Shown: positions 1 to 9,852 of the stretch, piece by piece | How positions within the stretch are numbered: the stretch's first letter is position 1 | How the letters are laid out: each line of letters begins with the position of its first letter | NCBI RefSeq assembly: GCF_007752135.1 | Contig: NZ_CP036298.1 | Location: forward strand, 4,588,001-4,652,000 | Length of the DNA: 64,000 nt | Origin: Aureliella helgolandensis | GTDB taxonomy: Bacteria > Planctomycetota > Planctomycetia > Pirellulales > Pirellulaceae | Direction of reading: 5' to 3' | Notes under the pieces: generated by a model | Seen by the model: the letters and a program-made list of their open reading frames with translations, nothing else | Databases searched by the model: none | Told to the model about the DNA's origin: nothing | Program-made: the position numbers and the translations under genes

Positions 1-1075
1 GAGTGATCATTGATGGAAAATCGTAGCGATTGGCTTGCTGCTGAAGGATCTTTAACACAGGTCTCCAATTGGTCCCACAGTGGAAGACGGAATGGATGTG
101 CAAGTTCTTCGAAGTAATGTGTCGCATGACATCCAAGGGCACATGCTTGCCCAGATCGACCCAGTTGCCCACTTCGATAATTGTTCCGCCCTTTCGCACC
201 ATCTGCAGCGCCTCGAGAAAGGCCTCGGGTTCACCCGCGGATTCGATCACCAGGTCTGGTCCTACTCCCTCGGTCAACTCCTTCGCCCGCTCAAGGCGCT
301 CTTCTACGCCTACTTTGGATGCGTTGATCGTGACGTCAGCATACAGACTCTTGGCCGTCTTGAGTCGGAGATCGGACAAGTCAGTGGCGATCGTCAATCC
401 GGCTCCCTGAATCCTCGCCATGACTCCGTGCAGCAACCCCAACGGGCCATTGCCCAGCACGGCGACAGACATCCCGGGACCGAAGCCTTCGTTCACTGGC
501 GCAAACGGCACGGAAGCTCTCGCAAGCGAATGGTAGGCTACCGCCATCTCCTCCACGAAAACAGCCACGTCCGTCGCCATCTCTTCCGGCACCTTGAAGA
601 GATGCGTCCTGGGGCGAATGTACATATATTCCGCGAACCCGCCGCGCAGGAAGGGAGGCGTATCGGCATTCGGATGCAGTCCATACGCCTGTATCTGGTT
701 TTCGCAGGTGGTGTTGTTGTAGTGATTTCGACAATACCAGCACTCGCCGCAGTTCACCTCAACAGCAATCGCCACCCGATCACCAGGGACGAGCAATTGC
801 CCGTCGTAGTCCATCGTCCGCGCGGCGGTGTCCCCAATCTCGACAATCGTCCCAATGACTTCATGCCCACCGACGTAGGGATAGATCGACTTCCCACGCA
901 ACTCCGTAGCTTCCCCCTTGAAGATATGCCGGTCGGTCCCGCAGATTCCGGCCATATCGACCTTGAGGATCGCAGAGTCGTGATCCATCGTCGGATAGGG
1001 ATATGTTCGCATCTCCGTTTTGCCGGGCGCGGTCATCGCGACGGCCTTGACTTTGGCGGGACTTGAGTGAGCCAT
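1..1075 (-). CDS. Zinc-dependent alcohol dehydrogenase (MDR family), 3' end cut by window edge
   Basis: A medium-chain dehydrogenase/reductase that would oxidise an alcohol or polyol with NAD(P) in the cytoplasm. It reads from an ATG at complement 1073-1075 for 358 codons without a stop, so the C-terminus lies outside the window. Visible features are the catalytic-zinc Cys in GICGTD (about residue 45), the GGHE motif with His/Glu at 71-72, a four-cysteine structural zinc lobe (Cys 109, 112, 115 and 124, one residue wider than usual) and a Rossmann-type GNGPLG loop near residue 205. No signal peptide is seen. It is divergent from the secreted PHP-type protein on the plus strand. The substrate cannot be read from the sequence; threonine- or sorbitol-dehydrogenase-like enzymes are alternatives. 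Confidence 0.85.
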   Translation of the reverse strand, partial: MAHSSPAKVKAVAMTAPGKTEMRTYPYPTMDHDSAILKVDMAGICGTDRHIFKGEATELRGKSIYPYVGGHEVIGTIVEIGDTAARTMDYDGQLLVPGDRVAIAVEVNCGECWYCRNHYNNTTCENQIQAYGLHPNADTPPFLRGGFAEYMYIRPRTHLFKVPEEMATDVAVFVEEMAVAYHSLARASVPFAPVNEGFGPGMSVAVLGNGPLGLLHGVMARIQGAGLTIATDLSDLRLKTAKSLYADVTINASKVGVEERLERAKELTEGVGPDLVIESAGEPEAFLEALQMVRKGGTIIEVGNWVDLGKHVPLDVMRHITSKNLHIHSVFHCGTNWRPVLKILQQQANRYDFPSMIT

Positions 1076-1453
1076 CGATCTCTCCTGCATCCAAAAATAT
1101 AGTTGGGGTCCGTTGCTTCGGGCTCGGAATGAACCCTACAACAATGTCGACAACGGTATTCTCCTACAATGAAATCGAGAAGTCTCCCGCGAAATCAGCA
1201 TAAACTCACGGAATACTAAGGCGGGGTCTTGCCCAGCAGACCATGGCACAAGACACGCTGACGGACCTGTCGTATCGTTCGACGGCGGGCGGCGAGTTGG
1301 TTCGAAATCGTCAGAATTTAAATCCTAGAGATTGCTCGTCCTACTTGCGGCCATCGAGATCCAACAACTGGTAAAATCGTGGATCCAGTCTCCCAACGAA
1401 CGGCTAGCCATGCAACATTTCCTTTCAGTTCTCGAACTCCAGTTGGACCGAAT
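1076..1453. other. Divergent intergenic region
   Basis: About 375 bases between the alcohol dehydrogenase start (minus strand) and the likely start of the PHP-type gene (plus strand). It must hold both promoters. No gene, repeat or clear hairpin is recognised in it. Confidence 0.4.
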
Positions 1454-3544
1454 GTGACACTCAAACCCATTTTCTTTTTTGCCGTGGCTCTGGTTGTCGT
1501 GTCCTGCTCGAGCGCCCATTCCGAACAATTGTTAGTCGAAGGACTAAGGCACCTACGGATTGAAGGGCCGCGAGAGTGGACCGAATTCCCCAATGCACCC
1601 GATGACCACAGTATCAACGTGCAATTTGAATCATCGGTCAACGAACGCGAGGTAACGCTCGTTGTCCAACAGCAAGATGTTAAACAGCGTTGGAACGTGG
1701 CCATCAACGGTAAACAGCTTGGCCGCCTGCGTGTCAACGAAAACGACATGCTCGTCTACTTTCCAGTGCCAGCGAACCTGCTGCGAGCCAGCGAGAACGC
1801 CTTGCAAATCGAGCAAGCCACTCAGCGCAATGCGGTAACTGACGATGTCCGCATTGGGAACATACGGCTACTGGACCGAAAGCTCGAGGATGTACTCTCC
1901 GAGGCAACTTGCGAGTTGACGGTCGTGGAAGCCAGCTCAGGAAGCCCTTTGCCGTCAAGAATTACAGTGCTCAATTCGGATGGCGCCCTCCAGTCAGTGG
2001 GAGCATCCTCTGGGGAAAATCTCGCGATACGTCCTGGGACGATTTACTCGTCCAACGGTTCTGCAAGTTTTGGCCTCCCCGCGGGTAGCTACACCATCTA
2101 CGCCGGCCGGGGTTTTGAGTACTCCGTGGACCAGATTCACTTGACGGTGGCTCTCGGTCAAACAGTTCAACGAACGCTGCAGCTCGTGCGAGAAGTCGAC
2201 ACGACAGGCTTGGTGGCCTGCGACACACATGTCCACACACTGACGCATTCCGGACACGGGGACGCGACGGTGGAGGAACGGATGATCACCTTGGCTGCCG
2301 AGGGCATAGAAATGCCGGTTGCCACAGACCACAATGTGCAAATAGATCACCGTCCTTTTGCTCTGCAAGCGAACGTCGAACAGTATTTCACGCCGGTCAT
2401 CGGTAATGAAGTGACGACACGCCTTGGGCATGTGAACATTTTCCCCGTAACTTCTGCTGCGGAAGTTCCTGACCACACCTTGCCGAGTTGGCAAGCGATC
2501 CTAGACGCGATCTACGCGACGCCGAACGTCAGGGTCGCCATCCTCAACCACGCGCGTGATGAACACACGCAAGTCACTCCATTTGGTCCACTCCTGCACA
2601 ATGCGGTGGCGGGAGAGAATATCGAAGGTTGGCATTTTGGTTTCAACGCAATGGAGGTTGTAAATTCATCGAGCACCCAGACAGACATCCTGCAACTGTT
2701 CCATGATTGGATGGCAGTCCTCAACCGAGGCTATCACGTGACACCTGTCGGAAGCAGTGATTCCCACGACGTCGGCCGGCACTTCGTCGGGCAGGCGCGG
2801 ACCTACATTCGTTGCGACGACCAAGCTCCTGGAAATATCGAAGTTAGCAACGCGATTGATCAGTTCCTACAGGGCGAGGTGCTGGTCAGCTACGGCCTCT
2901 TGACCAAGCTGGTCGTCGAGGACTCCTTTCATTCCGGACAAATGGCAAACGCCAACGGTAATACCGTGCGATTGAAAGTCCACGTGCTAGGTCCCCACTG
3001 GACCCAAGCTAGTAGGCTTCGTATCTACCGCAACGGTCAGGAAATCGCGAGCCGAGATATTTCAAACACACCTGCCGATTTGGCAACGGGTGTTAAGGCG
3101 ATTGAGGAGTTCAGCTTCCCGAAACCCAAGCACGACGTGCACTTTGTGGCCATCGCTACAGGACCAGGAATCTCGGACCTTTATTGGAAGACTGCCAAGC
3201 CCTATCAACCGAAGTCCCCAGATTGGCAAGCGCAAGTTATCGGCTGCAGTGGTGCCGTTTGGCTTGATGCGGATCAAGATGGCGTGGCGACCTCGGCCCA
3301 TGAATACGCTCGCGAAATTTTCACGAATGCCAACGGCGATCTCAAAGCCATGCTAACAGTGTTGGCAGATTTTGACGCTGCGACTGCGATCCAAGCCGCC
3401 CACATGGTTCAGAATGCAGGCGTTTCGCTGCTGGAGGATTCGAATCAAGCGTCCATAAAGAATGCAGCGTCTCATACCCGTCTCGGTTTCGCTCAGTACC
3501 TCGACGCTTGGCGTGAAACTCAGCTGGCAAAGTTCGATCATTAG
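1454..3544 (+). CDS. Secreted PHP-domain metallohydrolase (CehA/McbA family)
   Basis: Predicted metal-dependent hydrolase of the PHP/CehA group acting outside the cytoplasm. I chose the GTG at 1454 because it puts a hydrophobic signal segment at the N-terminus, ending in a possible lipobox (VVSC); a GTG at 1379 would add 25 poorly structured residues. The metal-binding PHP signature is clear: a DTHVH motif (about residues 257-261), then a TDHN motif about 40 residues on, a NHARDEH segment and a GSSDSHD motif in the second half. Before the PHP domain lies a beta-rich region typical of exported planctomycete proteins. Near the C-terminus a DADQDG loop looks like an EF-hand or dockerin-type calcium site. 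The substrate is unknown; the family includes carbaryl and phosphate-ester hydrolases. Confidence 0.75.
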   Translation: MTLKPIFFFAVALVVVSCSSAHSEQLLVEGLRHLRIEGPREWTEFPNAPDDHSINVQFESSVNEREVTLVVQQQDVKQRWNVAINGKQLGRLRVNENDMLVYFPVPANLLRASENALQIEQATQRNAVTDDVRIGNIRLLDRKLEDVLSEATCELTVVEASSGSPLPSRITVLNSDGALQSVGASSGENLAIRPGTIYSSNGSASFGLPAGSYTIYAGRGFEYSVDQIHLTVALGQTVQRTLQLVREVDTTGLVACDTHVHTLTHSGHGDATVEERMITLAAEGIEMPVATDHNVQIDHRPFALQANVEQYFTPVIGNEVTTRLGHVNIFPVTSAAEVPDHTLPSWQAILDAIYATPNVRVAILNHARDEHTQVTPFGPLLHNAVAGENIEGWHFGFNAMEVVNSSSTQTDILQLFHDWMAVLNRGYHVTPVGSSDSHDVGRHFVGQARTYIRCDDQAPGNIEVSNAIDQFLQGEVLVSYGLLTKLVVEDSFHSGQMANANGNTVRLKVHVLGPHWTQASRLRIYRNGQEIASRDISNTPADLATGVKAIEEFSFPKPKHDVHFVAIATGPGISDLYWKTAKPYQPKSPDWQAQVIGCSGAVWLDADQDGVATSAHEYAREIFTNANGDLKAMLTVLADFDAATAIQAAHMVQNAGVSLLEDSNQASIKNAASHTRLGFAQYLDAWRETQLAKFDH

Positions 3545-3826
3545 GAAAAGTAAAATGGGCGACGCTGTGGTTCGACACTGAACGATAACTGACAAGCCAA
3601 TCCTCTATACGGGAGGTACTGCCGGATGAGGCGACCGCACCGCCGGCTTCATCAGCACCTGTGAAATGTCCCTTGAGTTGGACACGATCATGTTGGCACA
3701 CGACCGAAACGCAACCAACGCAACTATTGGCTTCCTCGCCCTGCCGGGCACAAGTACTACCGGTCGATTACTACCAGTCGATGAAAACAAAGTGGCTTGC
3801 CGGAAGAAAACACAATAGGTTGATGG

Positions 3827-4741
3827 CTAACTCGATTGTCGGACACCCCAACCGTCAGCCTGTCCATTGCACTGAGCAGCGATAGCCCCCAAACTCTTTT
3901 CCGTCTGGCCAATCGCGTCTAAATTCGGAACCAGCTGTACTTGGACCAGAACGTCGTACTCCCCCAACTCATCGTTGGGCTCAATGGCGACAACACTGAA
4001 CGCATGTTCGCGTGCCTTCCGCTGCATGTCTTCAGCATTTTCCTTAGCTGTAAAGCGATACCAAAAGTCGATTGCATGAACGGCCGACATATCCATACCA
4101 GAATTTGCCATCCGGTTCAGGGTCTCTCGGCTAGCGTCTTCAGAATCGCCTATCAAATCAGTCGGGTGGGTTAACGCAAATCCAGCCTTGTCCAAAAGCC
4201 AGCGAAGCGTCAAAAACACGCTAGTCGTGACGCCAATGATAATCAGGAAGAACGTCATTCCGACGCCCAGATTCAAACCGTTGCGTCGAATCAAGGCACT
4301 GCACGCAAAATAGGCCACGCCACCACTCGTGCCAAGCGACAACAGGTTCACAAACCAACCGACCAGCGTAAAACTGCTAAAGTCAATGTCGAGCTCATTG
4401 ATCGCTGAACCAATCTTATCTGCAATGCCTAGTTTTTCATTCATACGACTGGCAGTCACTTTCGGGATGAGAATTTGGACCTGTGGAAAACTGCGATTAG
4501 TCGGTGAACGAGAGGGGGCTACTGGCTTGGAGTTACTGAAGATGCCGATTGGGAAGCATAAGTCGACAGGCGGTATGCTGGCCGCGACTAATGCAGTTCC
4601 CAAGATAAGCGCACGCACTTGGGGGTGTTTTTGCCTGAAAGCATCATAGCTAGTTTCTGACACCAGCGTCCGACGCACAGTGAGTTTCCGCAAGTTGCTC
4701 GAGCCGCAGCGCCCGCCGCTCCTCGACATAAAGCGCCCCAC
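3827..4741 (-). CDS. Membrane protein with C-terminal RraB-like domain
   Basis: Unnamed protein with two visible parts. The middle has two or three hydrophobic segments (around residues 45-65, 120-145 and 155-180) joined by a short basic loop. The last 85 residues start with an FWYRF strand and end with an AxxCNGxADGWG pattern, which matches the RraB (regulator of ribonuclease activity B) fold, where a terminal DGW motif is characteristic. The start is uncertain: the frame opens with a GTG at 4741, but an internal ATG before MNEKLGIADK (about residue 98) would give a tidy two-helix membrane protein with the RraB-like tail in the cytoplasm. Function is not known; the RraB assignment is from motif appearance only. 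Confidence 0.5.
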   Translation of the reverse strand: MGRFMSRSGGRCGSSNLRKLTVRRTLVSETSYDAFRQKHPQVRALILGTALVAASIPPVDLCFPIGIFSNSKPVAPSRSPTNRSFPQVQILIPKVTASRMNEKLGIADKIGSAINELDIDFSSFTLVGWFVNLLSLGTSGGVAYFACSALIRRNGLNLGVGMTFFLIIIGVTTSVFLTLRWLLDKAGFALTHPTDLIGDSEDASRETLNRMANSGMDMSAVHAIDFWYRFTAKENAEDMQRKAREHAFSVVAIEPNDELGEYDVLVQVQLVPNLDAIGQTEKSLGAIAAQCNGQADGWGVRQSS

Positions 4742-5151
4742 GCTCCTCCGGTGCCACAGATCGCGAACTCACGAACCTGCCCCCGCCCCGGTTGCCGAGG
4801 CGATAACCAACTCCCAATCAATGATCCCTAGCCTGCGTTGCAACCCAGCAACGGTACAATCTAAGGATTGACGGCGGAAACGGGCCAAGCGCTCCGAGCA
4901 CGCATCCCCTTGTGAGATCAAGAGGCAAGGGCGAGCCAGCTTGCCGCGCACGGTCGCTCCTCCTCGGAAGCCACTGAAGCCACTGCAACTGGCCGGCGAT
5001 GGCGAAGATTTTTATCGAAAGGCAAAGCCCTAGAAACAACCCTATCGAGTAAAGTAGACGTGTCATGGCGGGCGTCCGCACCTACCGTCGCCTAAGCCGA
5101 TGTTTTTTTGATCCCACTCCTAGTTTTTATCCTCAGAGGTACTAGACAACC
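4742..5151. other. Intergenic region
   Basis: 410 bases upstream of both the minus-strand RraB-like gene and the plus-strand DUF1080 gene. A short minus-strand frame near 4818-5081 has a hydrophobic start but a random-looking remainder, so it is not called. No repeat or structured RNA is recognised. Confidence 0.35.
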
Positions 5152-5802
5152 ATGAATGCAACGTTTCGAATTCTCGCCGCCATAGCCCTAGTATGCACGA
5201 TCAGCACCGTATCGATCGCCCAAGATTCGAAGAAACCGCAGGCCGATGACAAGTCAGCCGCCTGGACGCCCCTTTTCGACGGCAAATCGCTCGATGGCTG
5301 GGAAAAAGTCGGCAATGAGGATAGCCATTGGGAAGTCAAAGACGGCGAGATCGCGGGCTCTGGCTCGCAATCGATGCTCGTATGTACCCAAGGGCCCTAC
5401 AAGAACTTCCGCTATCGGGTGGAAGCAAAGATCAATGACGGTGGCAACTCAGGGGTTTACTTCCGCACGACGCGCAAACCTGGCTTCATGGATGGCTACG
5501 AAGCCCAGGTCGACAGCACGCATACGGACCCGATTCGCACGGGATCTCTGTACGGTTTCTGCCACGTCTACAAGCAGCACGTTAAACCGGGTGAATGGTT
5601 CAGCTACGAGATTGAAGTCCGCGATGACGTTTGGCGTGGGCGCGACATGACTCGTATTAAGATCACCGTGGATGGCAACGAACTCTACGAATACATGGAC
5701 TTTGCCAAAACCTATCCAGCCGGGCACTTTGCATTTCAACAACACGATCCCGGCAGCAAAGTCAACATTCGCAAAGTCGAAGTGATGCCACTGGATGACT
5801 AA
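5152..5802 (+). CDS. Secreted DUF1080 protein (3-keto-disaccharide hydrolase family)
   Basis: Single-domain DUF1080 protein of 216 residues with a signal peptide ending near residue 24 (SIAQ). The domain opens with the characteristic LFDGKSLDGW motif, followed by WEVKDGEI, a GNSGVYFR strand and a GYEAQVDST strand that are hallmarks of this concanavalin-like fold. Characterised relatives hydrolyse 3-keto-glycosides or bind glycans outside the cytoplasm. It stands at the left end of the carbohydrate-degradation region, 409 bases before a DUF1593-GH127 pair, which suggests a role in sugar processing. The length is normal for the family. Which sugar it acts on cannot be inferred. Confidence 0.88.
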   Translation: MNATFRILAAIALVCTISTVSIAQDSKKPQADDKSAAWTPLFDGKSLDGWEKVGNEDSHWEVKDGEIAGSGSQSMLVCTQGPYKNFRYRVEAKINDGGNSGVYFRTTRKPGFMDGYEAQVDSTHTDPIRTGSLYGFCHVYKQHVKPGEWFSYEIEVRDDVWRGRDMTRIKITVDGNELYEYMDFAKTYPAGHFAFQQHDPGSKVNIRKVEVMPLDD

Positions 5803-5859
5803 TGCAAGTTCCGAGTAAAACTTCCTCAAGAACTCTGTTTTAGGCCCCTTCGGTCTTAA

Positions 5860-5927
5860 GTAGTGGGTGAGGCAACCAAGCCCATTTAGTCGTAGCTAGA
5901 CTAGGGGCAGGCGGCCTCGCCCACTAC
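5860..5927. repeat. Inverted repeat / hairpin
   Basis: Two 14-base arms, 5860-5873 and 5914-5927, are reverse complements except for one base (GTAGTGGGTGAGGC and GCCTCGCCCACTAC). A smaller nested inverted repeat (TAGTC...GACTA, 5888-5904) lies between them. It sits about 60 bases after the DUF1080 stop codon and could end that transcript, though no U-tract follows. Confidence 0.5.
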
Positions 5928-6211
5928 AGCAGATCGCATTGCTAGCTTCCAAGCAGCATTGGACTGCAGCCCCATCCGAAGAGCCCCGAATTCGCAACTA
6001 CACTCCTAGAACGCAAACCCAGGGTGAGCGGGACTCAACGGCATGGTCTTTCCAGTACTGCCGTCAGACGCAGCGGCCCAAATCTGAGGATACGGGCACT
6101 AAACGCTAGGATCCAGGTAGATCCGCAGCATTTCTTAGGCGGATACTCTACTCCACTCCGCAAACGCCTGCAAATTCCTCTGGCGTCCCTCACATTAACA
6201 CGCATCGCAGG

Positions 6212-7543
6212 ATGAGCCATATGTATACCTACCTGAGCATCGCTGATCCGCTATCGCATCGATTTAGGCGGTTCGCTGTATCGCTTTGTATTTTGGCCGC
6301 GATGGCGTCGAATCTTACCGCGGAAGACGGGGCCCTCGCGGGCGTTCGGCATCGCGTGCTGGTGTCATCCGACATTGGTGGCACGGATCCAGATGACGTG
6401 CAGTCCATGGTGCATCTTTTGGTTTACGCCGACGTCTTCGACCTAGAGGGACTCGTATCCTCGCCTTACGGCCCAGGGCGCAAAGAGCATATCCTGCAAG
6501 TCGTCGATGCATACGAGCAAGACTTTCCGCAGCTTAGTTCACATTCCGCTAGCTATCCGGAGCCGGATGCGGTGCGGGCAATTTGCAAGCAGGGCGCCAT
6601 CGATTCACCGAGAGCATCGGGACTTGGCAACCCGACCGAAGGCTCCGCATGGATTATCCAGTGTGCGAAACGCGACGATGATCGACCGCTGCATGTGCTT
6701 GTTTGGGGCGGTATGGAAGACTTAGCTCAAGCGCTGCACGACGCGCCGGAGATTTCACCGAAGCTGCGGGTCTACTGGATTGGCGGCCCGAATAAAAAGT
6801 GGAGTGTCGATGCATATAACTACGTCGAGCAACACCATCCCCAATTGTGGATGATTGAAGCAAATGCAACCTACCGTGGCTGGTTCGTGGGTGGCAACCA
6901 GAAGGGCGAATGGAACAACAGGGCATTCGTCACCGAACATATTGCCGATCACGGCGCGCTCGGCGCGGCTTTCGTGAACGCCAAAGGTGACATCAAAATG
7001 GGAGACACTCCGTCGGTCGCCCGACTGCTATGGGGCGCATCTGAAGACCCGACGCTACCCAGCTGGGGTGGTCAATTTGTTCCAATCTGGGACGGTCGCA
7101 AGACGATTTTCGAGGAATGGCCTCAACAGTCTGCCAGCGTCGAAGTCTTCGGCGTCACAGAATTCGCGTTACCACTTCCCGCAGGATATACAGCCACGAA
7201 CACGACATCGATGGTGTTGAATCGAGGCGTGCCGGCTTCCATCGGCGTTGTGGATGGCAACGTGTTGCGTTTTCGTTTTTCACCACGTGATGCGAAGACT
7301 TGGTCCTACGTGCTCCGCAGCGACTTCGACAAACTGGACGGACTGTCTGGCAAGTTCGACGCCGTGCCACCTCCGCTCTCGCGCACGCGTCTGCCTTCAA
7401 ACGAGCATCCCAACTGGTGGATCGATGATCCCGATCCAGCAGCGGCCGTAGGAGTTCATCCTGGAGCCAACAGCGTTAGCCAGTGGCGCGAGAAGTACCT
7501 CCACGATTTTGCCCAGCGGATGGATCGCTGCAAACTGAATTGA
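6212..7543 (+). CDS. Secreted DUF1593 protein (Sde182-like, nucleoside-hydrolase fold), short form
   Basis: First of three DUF1593 proteins in the window. The ATG at 6212 gives a signal segment (about residues 20-37). The N-terminal domain has the nucleoside-hydrolase-like acidic motif SSDIGGTDPDD (residues 52-62), where Asp residues could bind calcium, then VWGGMEDLAQAL and GDTPSVARLL motifs typical of PF07632. Unlike the other two copies it lacks the C-terminal NHPPVV...DPDGDxLxYRW domain; instead it ends in about 150 residues of different sequence. The family includes a cellulose-binding protein of Saccharophagus (Sde182), but enzyme activity is not established. It lies 42 bases before the GH127 gene and is probably cotranscribed with it. 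Confidence 0.85.
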   Translation: MSHMYTYLSIADPLSHRFRRFAVSLCILAAMASNLTAEDGALAGVRHRVLVSSDIGGTDPDDVQSMVHLLVYADVFDLEGLVSSPYGPGRKEHILQVVDAYEQDFPQLSSHSASYPEPDAVRAICKQGAIDSPRASGLGNPTEGSAWIIQCAKRDDDRPLHVLVWGGMEDLAQALHDAPEISPKLRVYWIGGPNKKWSVDAYNYVEQHHPQLWMIEANATYRGWFVGGNQKGEWNNRAFVTEHIADHGALGAAFVNAKGDIKMGDTPSVARLLWGASEDPTLPSWGGQFVPIWDGRKTIFEEWPQQSASVEVFGVTEFALPLPAGYTATNTTSMVLNRGVPASIGVVDGNVLRFRFSPRDAKTWSYVLRSDFDKLDGLSGKFDAVPPPLSRTRLPSNEHPNWWIDDPDPAAAVGVHPGANSVSQWREKYLHDFAQRMDRCKLN

Positions 7544-7585
7544 GTCTAACCGGCACATCCGTTTCGCACTTTAAACAAATGCATC

Positions 7586-9631
7586 ATGACTATTTCCGCT
7601 CCCTTCCTGCAGCCTCAATTTGCACTGAAACTCGTTGGTATTGGTGTGGCAATTTTCTTTGCGATTCAGACGATTAAGGTGTCTGCGCAGTCCGCACACT
7701 TAAGCCCACATCAAGCAGTGCAACGCGTTCCACTATCGGAAACGAAGTGGACGGGCGGCTTCTGGCAACAACGCGTCGCGACGTGTGAAGAAAAGATGCT
7801 CCCCGCGATGTGGGAGATCATGCAGGGGACGAAGTACAAGCCGTACCTAGAGCATTTCCGAATCGCGGCGGGGCTGTCCGCAGGAGATTACCACGGAGCT
7901 CCCTTCAACGATGGTGACTTTTACAAGTGGATGGAAGCGGTCTGTGCATTACAGGCCGTCGTTCCCAATCCCGCGTGGGACAAACGCTTGGATGAAATCA
8001 TCGCCATCATTGGCAAAGCACAACGAGCGGACGGCTATATCCATACGCCAGTTCTCGTCGCGGCCCGCAACGGCGATCCAAACGCTAGGCCCTTCGGCGA
8101 TCGGTTCAATTTCGAGATGTACAACATGGGACATCTCATGACGACTGCCTGCCTGCACTATCAGGTGACAGGCAAAGACGATCTGCTGACGATCGCTCGA
8201 AAAGCTGCGGACTTCCTCGACGATGCCTTTCGCAATCCCCAAGCGGATGAAGCGCGTCACGCCATCTGCCCGTCGCACTATATGGGGCTGATCGAACTCT
8301 ACCGAACCACCAGCGAGCCTCGCTACCTAGCGCTTGCCAAGCGTCTGATTGAGATGAGGGACCTTGTGGTCGACGGTGGCGATGACAATCAAGACCGCAT
8401 TCCTCTCGCCCAGCAGACCGAAGCGGTGGGACATGCCGTTCGTGCCACTTACCTCTATGCTGGCGTAGCCGATCTCTACGCCGAGACCGGAGACGAGGAA
8501 TTATGGACGACGCTCGAGCCGATTTGGAGCAACCTCGTTGGCAAGAAAATGTACCTCACCGGTGGCTGTGGGGCGCTCTTTGACGGTGCCTCTCCCGACG
8601 GTTCCAAAAATCAAAAGTCGATCACGCGCGTGCACCAGGCCTTTGGCCGCAATTATCAATTACCCAACATCACCGCTCACAATGAGACCTGCGCCAACAT
8701 CGGCAATGTGCTTTGGAACTGGCGAATGTTCTTAGCGAAAAGGGATGCAAAATACATCGATGTCTTGGAGCTCGCGCTCTACAACTCGGTCCTTTCCGGA
8801 GTTGCTTTGGAAGGAACTGAATTTTTCTACACCAATCCGTTGCGACATTTTGAACCAGCACCGCTTGCATTGCGTTGGTCGCGGTCGCGTGTCCCCTACA
8901 TGACCGCCTTCTGCTGCCCTCCCAATATTTTGCGAACGATCGCTGAAGCCAACGGCTATGCCTACGGAACGTCAGACAATACGGTCTGGGTCAATCTCTA
9001 TGGAGACAACACTCTTGATACGACTTTGGCAGGTGGTCGTGTGCATCTGCAGCAGACGTCGAATTATCCGTGGAGCGGGGAGGTTCGTTTCGACGTGCTG
9101 CAGTGCGAATCCGATTCCGCCCACTTAAAGTTGCGAATACCGGGCTGGGCAAATTCAGCCACTTTGAAAGTCGACGGGGCGACTGTCGACTTGGCGTTGG
9201 TTGCTGGCAGCTACGCCACGCTTCCTCAAGATCTCCGTTCCGGAATGTCTATCGAGCTGCAGCTTTCGATGCCACCGGTCCTCCTCGAATCTCATCCGCT
9301 CGTCGAAGAAACGCGCAATCACGTTGCCATAAAGCGTGGACCGATTGTCTATTGCCTCGAATCAATCGACCTGCCGCAGGAAAACCGACTGGCCGATATT
9401 CGAGTGCCAGCGGACATGCAGCTCGAACCACGTTTCGATGCAAATCTTCTGCAAGGGGTTTCAGTGTTAGAAGGCAACGTGGTGGCACGACCTTCGGTCG
9501 ACTGGCAAGGTGCCCTCTACCGTGAGTTTTCCCAGCCGACCAGCACACCGATCGCGGCCAAATTTGTCCCCTATTACGCCTGGGCGAATCGAGGGAAAGC
9601 CGAAATGACCGTCTGGCTACCGCTCGACTAA
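7586..9631 (+). CDS. Glycoside hydrolase family 127 (beta-L-arabinofuranosidase, DUF1680)
   Basis: Predicted exported beta-L-arabinofuranosidase. A hydrophobic segment at residues 15-35 is a likely signal peptide. The N-terminus of the mature protein has the TKWTGGFWQQR motif of the family. The zinc-thiolate catalytic site known for GH127 enzymes is intact: Glu367 and Cys369 in NETCANIG, and the Cys443-Cys444 pair in FCCPPN, with spacing close to that of the studied Bifidobacterium enzyme HypBA1. An alpha/alpha barrel is followed by beta domains containing LRIPGWA and KRGPIVYCLE motifs. 681 residues is normal. It would release L-arabinofuranose from arabinan side chains or glycoproteins, fitting the neighbouring pectate lyases. 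Confidence 0.92.
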   Translation: MTISAPFLQPQFALKLVGIGVAIFFAIQTIKVSAQSAHLSPHQAVQRVPLSETKWTGGFWQQRVATCEEKMLPAMWEIMQGTKYKPYLEHFRIAAGLSAGDYHGAPFNDGDFYKWMEAVCALQAVVPNPAWDKRLDEIIAIIGKAQRADGYIHTPVLVAARNGDPNARPFGDRFNFEMYNMGHLMTTACLHYQVTGKDDLLTIARKAADFLDDAFRNPQADEARHAICPSHYMGLIELYRTTSEPRYLALAKRLIEMRDLVVDGGDDNQDRIPLAQQTEAVGHAVRATYLYAGVADLYAETGDEELWTTLEPIWSNLVGKKMYLTGGCGALFDGASPDGSKNQKSITRVHQAFGRNYQLPNITAHNETCANIGNVLWNWRMFLAKRDAKYIDVLELALYNSVLSGVALEGTEFFYTNPLRHFEPAPLALRWSRSRVPYMTAFCCPPNILRTIAEANGYAYGTSDNTVWVNLYGDNTLDTTLAGGRVHLQQTSNYPWSGEVRFDVLQCESDSAHLKLRIPGWANSATLKVDGATVDLALVAGSYATLPQDLRSGMSIELQLSMPPVLLESHPLVEETRNHVAIKRGPIVYCLESIDLPQENRLADIRVPADMQLEPRFDANLLQGVSVLEGNVVARPSVDWQGALYREFSQPTSTPIAAKFVPYYAWANRGKAEMTVWLPLD

Positions 9632-9852
9632 ATGGCAATATTTCTTCAACGCAACGTCTCCAAGGCAAGAGCTGTCGACAAACGAAACCAACCACCCGCC
9701 GTGAGCACGACGAGTGCAGTTGCCGGATCAACTCCGCGAGTGCTTTCCGCACTATCCCTCAAACACTTGCCCCCAAAAACTTGCCATTGGATGCATAGGA
9801 ACCGGACACGAAATCGTCCGACGTGAATTGGCTGAGCGATTTCCGCTCTTCC

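Noticed and set aside
80-1066. 328-codon plus-strand open frame at the left edge
   Set aside because: It is the opposite-strand shadow of the zinc alcohol dehydrogenase, which has the complete set of family motifs in the minus strand.
4818-5081. Minus-strand frame with a hydrophobic start
   Set aside because: Only the first 30 residues look membrane-like; the rest has random composition and no family pattern.
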